From NCBI RefSeq assembly GCF_002245625.1, contig NZ_NOIG01000001.1, forward strand, positions 248,001-312,000: a stretch of DNA of 64,000 nt, written 5' to 3'. Position 1 is the first letter of the stretch. Every line of letters begins with the position of its first letter. Below, piece by piece: positions 58,334 through 64,000 of the stretch. The stretch is from Acidovorax kalamii. Its GTDB lineage: Bacteria > Pseudomonadota > Gammaproteobacteria > Burkholderiales > Burkholderiaceae_C. Below the pieces are notes generated by a model. That model was not told where the DNA came from. It made no database searches and saw only the letters and a program-made list of their open reading frames with translations. Both the position numbers and the translations under genes were made by a program.

Positions 58334-60262
58334 CTACAGCAGGTGGTCGGGCGCCAGGGGGCCCAGCAGCTGCAGCATCAGGCGCAGGGGCAGGCTGGCG
58401 TCGGGCTCCGTGGTGGCGTCGACCAGGCCGCTGTCCTTCGGAGCGCGCCACACCAGGCCCTGGTCTGTCTGCTGCACCTGCCAGGCGGCGTCTTGCAGGG
58501 CGGCGTCGATCTGTGCCGTGGCCCGGCGCGACAGCTCGCCGCTGCGTATCAGCAGCGCCACCTCGGTGTTCTGCCGCTGCGAGCGCATGTCCAGGTTCAT
58601 CGAGCCGATGACCAGCAGGCGTCCGTCCACGATCATCAGCTTGGAGTGCAGCATGGCGCGCGAGCTGCCACCGGCCCCGGCGGCGCCCTGGCTGCCCATG
58701 CTGCCGGTGCCACCGAAGGCCCCGCGCAGAACCCCCGTGAGCTCGCTGCGCATCTCATACAGCTCCACCCCCATGGCCAGCAGCGTGGGCCGGTGGCGCG
58801 CGTAGCCAGCGTGGGCAATGGGCGCATCGTTGGAGGCCAGCGAGTTGGTGAGCACCCGCACGCGCACGCCCCGAGCCCGCGCGGCCGCAAAGGCACGCTC
58901 CATGTCAGGCCCGGGCACAAAGTAGGGCGAGATGATCAGCAGGTCGCGCCGCGCCTGGCCCATGAGCTGCAGCAGGCCGTCCACCACGGTGTCGGTCTGG
59001 GCCTCGGTGGTCTCGCTGTCTGGTGCGGGCGGCGCAGGCGGGTTGCCATTGCCATTGCCCGGGGGGGCATTGGCGGGCGCGGTTGGCAGCGCTGCGGCCA
59101 GGGCCGTTTGCGGGGTGGCGGCGACGGCATCTGCCGATGGGGCGGTCGCCGTCGTCGCTGCGGTGGCCGAGGCCCGGGGCCGGACCAGTGCTGCGATGGT
59201 GGCGGGGCTGGGCCGGGGCGGGTTCTGGTCGGGCAAGGGAGCGGCGGATATGCCGTCGGGCGGGATCTTGGCAGGCCGGTCTACCAGCACGGCGGCAGGG
59301 GCCCAGACAAGCGGCACCTGCTGCAGGTCCATGGGCTCCTGGTTCCAGATCCGCGCACGCCGCGTGCCCGGGGTGGTGCTGCGCCCGGTGGTGAGGGGGG
59401 GGCTGGGGGCTCCTGTGGCAGCAGCGCTTTCCACACGTTCTTGCTGTGTGGCCTCGGCGGTGCGGATGCTGTCGCGCAGGCGGTCCAGTTCCTCGCGGGT
59501 GATGAGCGACTGCACGGGGTAGGCGCGCTCGTTGTTCCAGTAGCTGTCAAAGCTGCGCGACATGTCCTGCACGATGCTCCCGGCGGCCAGCACGTCCAGG
59601 TCCACAAAATTGCCGGAGTCCGAGTTGCCGAAGTAGGCGTCCCCCAGGTTGCGCCCCCCTGTCACGCCCACGGCGTTGTCGGCGATGAAGAGCTTGTTGT
59701 GCATGCGCTGCTGCACCCGGGAGAAGTCGCCCAGCAGGCTGAACATGCGGCCCACGGGCGAGCCGCGCGCGCCGGTGAGCGGGTTGAACATGCGCATCTC
59801 GACATTGGGCACAAAGGCCAGGCGCATCACCAGCGCATCGCGCCCGGTGCTGTGAAAGTCGTCTAGCAGCAGCCGTACGCGCACGCCGCGCCGGGCAGCG
59901 GCGGCCACGCTGAGCAGCAGGCGCTCGCTGCTGGCATCGGCATGGATGGCGTAGTACTGCAGGTCCAGTGTTTTCTGGGCGGCATCGACCAGCGCCAGGC
60001 GGCTGCTGTAGGCCGCCTGGGGACCGCTGAGCAACACAAACCCCGAGGGGTGGCGCGCCTTCTGCGCTGTGCGGCGGGCCTCTACCCATTGGCCCAGTGT
60101 GGTGTCGCCGGGGTTTTGCAGGGCGGTGGAGATGGGCCGCTCCACATCCTTGGGCAAGCCCGCGCAGCCCATCAGGGCCACGGTGGCCACCAGGGCAAGA
60201 GCCCACAGACTGCGGCGGGCCAGGGATGTCAGCAGGGGGGAGAAGGAGGGCAGGTGGGGCAT
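58334..60262 (-). CDS. Phospholipase D-family lipoprotein with two HKD motifs
   Basis: A 642-aa putative lipoprotein. Signal peptide with lipobox LMGC (ATVALMGCAGLP). Two PLD domains: HNKLFIADNAVGVTGGRN near residue ~190 and HSKLMIVDGRLLVIGSMNLD near ~555, both with His, Lys and following Gly/Asn or Asp. Between them lies a ~130-residue Ala/Thr/Pro/Asn-rich insertion. It resembles ClsC/YmdC-type cardiolipin synthase or a surface phospholipase. ATG 60262 chosen from the signal peptide; upstream in-frame sequence is basic. Confidence 0.83.
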   Translation of the reverse strand: MPHLPSFSPLLTSLARRSLWALALVATVALMGCAGLPKDVERPISTALQNPGDTTLGQWVEARRTAQKARHPSGFVLLSGPQAAYSSRLALVDAAQKTLDLQYYAIHADASSERLLLSVAAAARRGVRVRLLLDDFHSTGRDALVMRLAFVPNVEMRMFNPLTGARGSPVGRMFSLLGDFSRVQQRMHNKLFIADNAVGVTGGRNLGDAYFGNSDSGNFVDLDVLAAGSIVQDMSRSFDSYWNNERAYPVQSLITREELDRLRDSIRTAEATQQERVESAAATGAPSPPLTTGRSTTPGTRRARIWNQEPMDLQQVPLVWAPAAVLVDRPAKIPPDGISAAPLPDQNPPRPSPATIAALVRPRASATAATTATAPSADAVAATPQTALAAALPTAPANAPPGNGNGNPPAPPAPDSETTEAQTDTVVDGLLQLMGQARRDLLIISPYFVPGPDMERAFAAARARGVRVRVLTNSLASNDAPIAHAGYARHRPTLLAMGVELYEMRSELTGVLRGAFGGTGSMGSQGAAGAGGSSRAMLHSKLMIVDGRLLVIGSMNLDMRSQRQNTEVALLIRSGELSRRATAQIDAALQDAAWQVQQTDQGLVWRAPKDSGLVDATTEPDASLPLRLMLQLLGPLAPDHLL

Positions 60263-60418
60263 GGCGCGATGGGCGATTGTGACCTTGGAGCCGCCAGGGC
60301 GTTGCTCCAAGGTGTATCCCGGTGCCCGGCCCGGGCCTGTCGGACGAGGCCCCAAGTCGCCCAATAGATGCACCAACCCGGGGCCTGCCCATGCCCCGCC
60401 AGACTCGGTGCTGTGGGT

Positions 60419-61621
60419 TTACCAGCTCACTTCGCGGTCGGGTGTGGCGCTGATCTTGTGGATGGAGAGGTCGGCCCCGTCGAACTCTTCTTCCTGCGTA
60501 AGCCGCAGGCCCACCGTGTGTTTGAGCAGGCCATAGACGATGAGACCTCCCAGCAGTGCCCAGATCACCCCGAGGCCCGTGCCAATCAGCTGCGCCGACA
60601 GGCTGACGCCGCCCAGGCCCCCGAGCGCCTTGCTGCCAAAAATGCCCGCCGCCAGCCCGCCCCAGGTGCCACACAGGCCATGCAGGGGCCACACGCCCAG
60701 CACGTCGTCGATCTTCCACTTGTTCTGGGTGAGGGTGAACATCAGCACAAAGATGGCGCCCGCCACCGAGCCCACCACCAGCGCCCCCAGGGGATGCATC
60801 AGGTCCGAGCCTGCGCACACAGCTACCAGCCCGGCCAGCGGGCCGTTGTGCACAAAGCCCGGGTCGTTCTTGCCCAGCACCAGCGCCGCCAGCGTGCCGC
60901 CCACCATGGCCATGAGCGAGTTGACCGCCACCAGGCCCGAGATCTTGTCCAGGGTCTGCGCACTCATCACGTTGAAACCGAACCAGCCCACCACCAGGAT
61001 CCACGCGCCCAGCGCCAGAAAGGGGATGTTGGAAGGCGGATGGGCCGAGATCGCGCCGTCCTTGCGGTAACGGTTTGCGCGCGAGCCCAGCAGGATCACA
61101 GCAGGCAGGGCAATCCAGCCGCCCATGGCGTGCACCACCACCGAGCCCGCAAAGTCATGAAACTCTTCGCCCGTGACGGCCTTGATCCAGGCTTGCACGC
61201 CGAAATGCTGGTTCCAGGCAATGCCCTCAAAGAAGGGATAGACAAACCCCACAATCACCGCCGTGGCCATGAGTTGGGGCCAGAACTTGGCCCGCTCGGC
61301 AATCCCCCCGGACACGATGGCCGGAATGGCGGCCGCAAACGTGAGCAGGAAGAAGAACTTGACCAAGGCATAGCCGCTTTGTTGTGCCAGCGACTCTGCC
61401 CCCATGAAGAAATGCGTGCCATAGGCCACGCTGTACCCCACCACAAAATAGACGACCGTGGACACCGAGAAGTCCACAAGGATCTTCACCAGCGCATTCA
61501 CCTGGTTCTTCTTGCGGACCGTGCCAAGCTCCAGAAAGGCAAAACCGGCGTGCATGGCCAACACCATGATCGCCCCGAGCAGAATGAACAGAGCGTCCGT
61601 GCCCTGTTTGAGTGCTTCCAT
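60419..61621 (-). CDS. amtB: Ammonium transporter
   Basis: A 400-aa Amt protein with about 11 transmembrane helices. The twin-histidine pair is visible in DFAGSVVVHAMGG and DLMHPLGA, and the Phe gate lies upstream. It begins MEALKQGTDALFILLG without the usual E. coli signal extension. A perfect sigma-54 box lies 73 nt upstream (61694-61709), so nitrogen control is expected. glnK, the usual partner, is not present on either side. Confidence 0.94.
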   Translation of the reverse strand: MEALKQGTDALFILLGAIMVLAMHAGFAFLELGTVRKKNQVNALVKILVDFSVSTVVYFVVGYSVAYGTHFFMGAESLAQQSGYALVKFFFLLTFAAAIPAIVSGGIAERAKFWPQLMATAVIVGFVYPFFEGIAWNQHFGVQAWIKAVTGEEFHDFAGSVVVHAMGGWIALPAVILLGSRANRYRKDGAISAHPPSNIPFLALGAWILVVGWFGFNVMSAQTLDKISGLVAVNSLMAMVGGTLAALVLGKNDPGFVHNGPLAGLVAVCAGSDLMHPLGALVVGSVAGAIFVLMFTLTQNKWKIDDVLGVWPLHGLCGTWGGLAAGIFGSKALGGLGGVSLSAQLIGTGLGVIWALLGGLIVYGLLKHTVGLRLTQEEEFDGADLSIHKISATPDREVSW

Positions 61622-61693
61622 AACATCCTCGCGCTAGTGATTGATCGACTCTGGTGCATTGCGGCTGTCTGCAACAGATTTGCACCAGATTGA

Positions 61694-61709
61694 TGCAAAA
61701 GTCGTGCCA
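61694..61709 (-). promoter_or_regulatory. Sigma-54 promoter of amtB
   Basis: Minus strand TGGCAC-GACTT-TTGCA, a perfect match to the TGGCAC-N5-TTGCA consensus, ~73 nt before amtB. Several CACC/GGTG half-sites lie around it, but I cannot assign NtrC boxes with confidence. Confidence 0.8.
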
Positions 61710-62082
61710 GATATTGGTGCGAATGTTTGCACTGATATGGGGCGTTGCGGGGGGTGGTGCGTGGCTGTGTGTAGTCCGGTGCCGTGCATCGGGGGGCGGG
61801 AGATTGTTTCTCTGGCAAGGTCCTCGCTCGGCCCGGCTTAGGGTGTCTACCGGGTTAGTCATGAAGGTGTGGCGTCTGGAAGCCGCCTGTGCCAGAGGGA
61901 TGGCAGGCATCGGTCGCCATGCCGCGAGCGGTTGCTACCACTGCGCCCTCATCCACCCGGTGCGACAGCAGGGGGCTGTGTGGGGGGGAGGGGCAGGCGG
62001 TCCCGACACTGAATCGGCCGTGCGACTACTGATTTCAGCGCACCGGCATGTCGAAAAAAAGCAGGGGAGGGGCCGGGTCCCG
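61710..62082. other. Gene-free stretch between ribD and the amtB promoter
   Basis: Apart from the amtB promoter I see no convincing gene, RNA or repeat in this ~370 nt. It could hold activator sites for amtB. Confidence 0.5.
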
Positions 62083-63189
62083 TCAGAAGGTGTCGTGCCC
62101 TGGCACCCGGGCCACGATGCGCAGGTCAGGCCCCAGCCGCTCCACCGACATGAAGTCCAGCTTCAGCCCCTGGGCCAGGGCTTCAAAAGGCCCCACCTGG
62201 GCTAGTCCGAGCCCGGGGCCCAGCAGCATGGGAGCCATGTAGATCAACAACTCATCGACCAGCCCCTCGCGCAGCAAAGAACCGTTGAGCTTGTGGCCGG
62301 CTTCCACATGCAGTTCGTTCACTCCCCGCGCAGCCAGGTCGCGCAGCATTGCGGCCAAGTCCACTTTGCCCTGGGCGTTGGGCAAACAGATCACGGTGGC
62401 ACCGCTCGCCTCCAGAGCGGCCTTCTTCTCGTCGTTCTGGATGGCTGCGTAGATGTAACAAGCGCGGCCAGCCATGAACAGGCGGGCGTCTGGAGGGGTT
62501 TGCAACTGGCTGTCCACCACCACCACATGGGGTTGGCGCGGCGTGGGCACCTCGCGCACGTTCAGGCGGGGGTTGTCGTCCAGCACGGTGCCGATGCCGG
62601 TGAGCACTGCGCAGGCGCGTGCGCGCCAAGCATGGCCGTCGGCGCGCGCCGCGGGGGAGGTGATCCACTGGCTTGTACCGTTGGGCAAAGCGGTGGCGCC
62701 ATCCAGCGAGGTCGCAGCCTTCATGCGAACCCAAGGGATGCCCCGCACCATGCGACTGAAAAAACCGATATTGAGTTCGCGGGATTCAGCGGCCCCGGGA
62801 CCGACTTCCACGGCCACCCCCGCCGCACGCAACCGGGCAAATCCCTGTCCCGCCACCAAAGGGTTGGGGTCTGTGAGGGAGGCCACTACCTTGCCAATCC
62901 CGGCAGCCACCAGCGCATCGCAGCATGGCCCCGTGCGCCCCTGGTGCGCGCAGGGCTCCAAGGTCACGTAGGCGGTCGCGCCTTGGGTGCTGTGCCCCGC
63001 TTCTTGCGCAGATCGCAGCGCCATGACTTCCGCATGGGCCCCTCCCGCCTGCTGGGTGTGACCGCTACCTATTTCCAGCCCATCCGGCGCCACCAGTACG
63101 CAGCCAACGCGCGGATTGGGGTTAGAAACAAAAAGCGCCTGGGCGGCGAGCCCAAGCGCTTGCTTGATATAGCGGAAAGTATCTTGCAT
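62083..63189 (-). CDS. ribD: Bifunctional pyrimidine deaminase/reductase RibD
   Basis: A 368-aa riboflavin enzyme. N-terminal deaminase with the zinc motif HAEVMAL and EPCAHQGRTGPC; C-terminal reductase with MKAATSLDGATALPNG and VEAGHKLNGSLL. It converts the GTP-cyclohydrolase II product to 5-amino-6-ribitylamino-uracil phosphate. ATG 63189. It lies 29 nt after the pilin gene, so it may be read from the same transcript. Confidence 0.95.
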   Translation of the reverse strand: MQDTFRYIKQALGLAAQALFVSNPNPRVGCVLVAPDGLEIGSGHTQQAGGAHAEVMALRSAQEAGHSTQGATAYVTLEPCAHQGRTGPCCDALVAAGIGKVVASLTDPNPLVAGQGFARLRAAGVAVEVGPGAAESRELNIGFFSRMVRGIPWVRMKAATSLDGATALPNGTSQWITSPAARADGHAWRARACAVLTGIGTVLDDNPRLNVREVPTPRQPHVVVVDSQLQTPPDARLFMAGRACYIYAAIQNDEKKAALEASGATVICLPNAQGKVDLAAMLRDLAARGVNELHVEAGHKLNGSLLREGLVDELLIYMAPMLLGPGLGLAQVGPFEALAQGLKLDFMSVERLGPDLRIVARVPGHDTF

Positions 63190-63218
63190 AGCGCCGCGAT
63201 ATTAGCGCTCTTTCCCGA

Positions 63219-63674
63219 CTATTTACCCCAACAGTCTGGGTTGTAGCCTGTTTGGCCTGATGTTTTGTTAGCCGCTCCACGCAAGCCTGTATTGCTCAGT
63301 GTGTAAGTTCCACATTTATCGCTGGCTTGGGAGCCAGCTTTGGGCGTCGCCGTCAATGTATAGGCGGTTGTTGTATTGCTCGCCGCAAATGCGATGGTGT
63401 AACGCTTACTGTCGTCCGAGGACCACGTCAGCGCAGAGGGAAGAGAAGCGGTTGGGTAACTGCCGGTGGCAGTCGCTGCCCGCTCAAGCCATTGCTGTGC
63501 CTGAAGCAGGCCCGCGCGTGCCTCTGCGCGATGACCTCTGCGTACATATTCTTGATAACTGGGGTATGCAACGGCAGATAGGATGCCCACAATCGCCACA
63601 GTGATCATCAATTCAATCAGCGTGAAACCTCGGGCATTGCTTGGTAATGGGCTGTAGTGCATAAAATTTCTCAT
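63219..63674 (-). CDS. pilE: Type IV pilin-like protein (PilE)
   Basis: A 151-aa prepilin. A short positively charged leader ends ARG before [20 protein letters not shown], the class III signal with Glu5 of the mature protein. It is cleaved and N-methylated by PilD. Two Cys near the C-terminus (DKCGTYTL and NPDCWGK) form the D-loop disulfide. Start: ATG 63674, 14 nt after the pilY1 stop, with GAAG upstream; ATG 63662 also in frame. Minor or major pilin is not decidable. Confidence 0.88.
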   Translation of the reverse strand: MRNFMHYSPLPSNARGFTLIELMITVAIVGILSAVAYPSYQEYVRRGHRAEARAGLLQAQQWLERAATATGSYPTASLPSALTWSSDDSKRYTIAFAASNTTTAYTLTATPKAGSQASDKCGTYTLSNTGLRGAANKTSGQTGYNPDCWGK

Positions 63675-63688
63675 CAATACTTCAATGG

Positions 63689-64000
63689 TTACTTCAATTG
63701 CCGCCATCCTGGGCGCAGAAGCAACGGAGGATAGATTTTAAGAGCATCGGTCTTACCGTCGTTGCCTTTGCGGATCTGCTTCGTTCCTGTAGTGAAGCGG
63801 AGTTCTTTGCTGGAGGAGGACATGCGCGCATAGTTCAAACTACCACTCATATCGGAAGTGTTATAAAGCCCGTCCCCGTTAACATCCATGATCGGCAATG
63901 GAGCCGGTGCCCCGGAGGCGATATTGATGATCGTTCGGTACGTTTTGGCGGCACTTGGTTGAGGGGCACATACTTCTTGGCCGCTTGCCGTAGCGCTGCC
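63689..64000 (-). CDS. pilY1: PilY1-type pilus protein, C-terminal part (5' end off the window)
   Basis: Open frame from the right edge to a stop at 63689, ~103 codons. Contains [14 protein letters not shown], an EF-hand-like calcium loop, and ends [14 protein letters not shown], resembling the C-terminal strand (…RxSWREL) of PilY1 adhesins. Position directly upstream of pilE fits the usual pilY1-pilE order. Only the tail is seen, so the call rests on context and the C-terminal motif. Confidence 0.65.
   Translation of the reverse strand, partial: GSATASGQEVCAPQPSAAKTYRTIINIASGAPAPLPIMDVNGDGLYNTSDMSGSLNYARMSSSSKELRFTTGTKQIRKGNDGKTDALKIYPPLLLRPGWRQLK

Overview
The window looks like chromosomal DNA from a Betaproteobacterium of the Burkholderiales, most likely Comamonadaceae (Acidovorax-like). 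The evidence is the high GC content, the order leuC-ecn-leuD-leuB-asd-fimV-truA-trpF-trpB-trpA-accD that is typical of Betaproteobacteria, the Burkholderiales-style rpsF-priB-rpsR-rplI-dnaB block, and many copies of a short TTTTGATAGCT repeat that I associate with Comamonadaceae. The assignment comes from reading the sequence; no database search was run.

Layout. 1-9073 (minus strand) is a surface-polysaccharide locus. Transcription runs from a WbpM/CapD-like dehydratase through a TviB-like UDP-sugar dehydrogenase and WbpB/WbpD/WbpE homologues (route to UDP-2,3-diacetamido-2,3-dideoxyglucuronate). It ends in a gene cut by the left edge that fuses a nucleotidyltransferase-like domain to a PEP-synthase-like kinase resembling Campylobacter Cj1418 (L-glutamine kinase of capsule phosphoramidate synthesis). 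9087-10374 holds a LON-domain protein and a YggT membrane protein. 10494-23996 (minus) is the conserved amino-acid and housekeeping run: accD, trpA/B/F, truA, fimV, asd, leuB, leuD, an entericidin, leuC and a LysR regulator. 24136-26689 holds a beta-CASP metallo-hydrolase and a lytic transglycosylase. 26727-30554 (minus) is dnaJ-dnaK-grpE. 30884-33959 (plus) is rpsF-priB-rpsR-rplI-dnaB. 34031-37078 holds a PhoH-type PIN-ATPase, a peroxiredoxin and a small Mth938-like protein.

37231-46529 combines alaA-hom-thrC with the molybdopterin genes mobB-moeA-moaD-moaE; a minus-strand dapA and small genes sit between moaD and moaE. 46745-57103 holds clpB, an aldehyde dehydrogenase, a hybrid histidine kinase with a LuxR-type response regulator, a small protein resembling an adhesin repeat, a GNAT enzyme and a methyltransferase. 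57338-64000 holds dusC, a phospholipase-D-family lipoprotein, amtB with a perfect sigma-54 box, ribD, a type IV pilin and the 3' end of pilY1 (cut by the right edge).

Regulation. The most notable signals are two short ORFs that look like attenuator leader peptides for aspartate-family genes. One lies upstream of asd and carries nine consecutive Ile/Thr/Lys codons; the other lies upstream of dapA and carries three Lys codons near its end. In both, the ATG falls 7-8 nt after a -10-like hexamer and the stop codon is buried in a stem-loop. Heat-shock genes grpE, dnaK and clpB share sigma-32-like promoters whose -10 element reads CC[C/A/T]CAAGT. Seven copies of a degenerate ~55-65 bp repeat are scattered over the window, one of them inside the LysR coding sequence.
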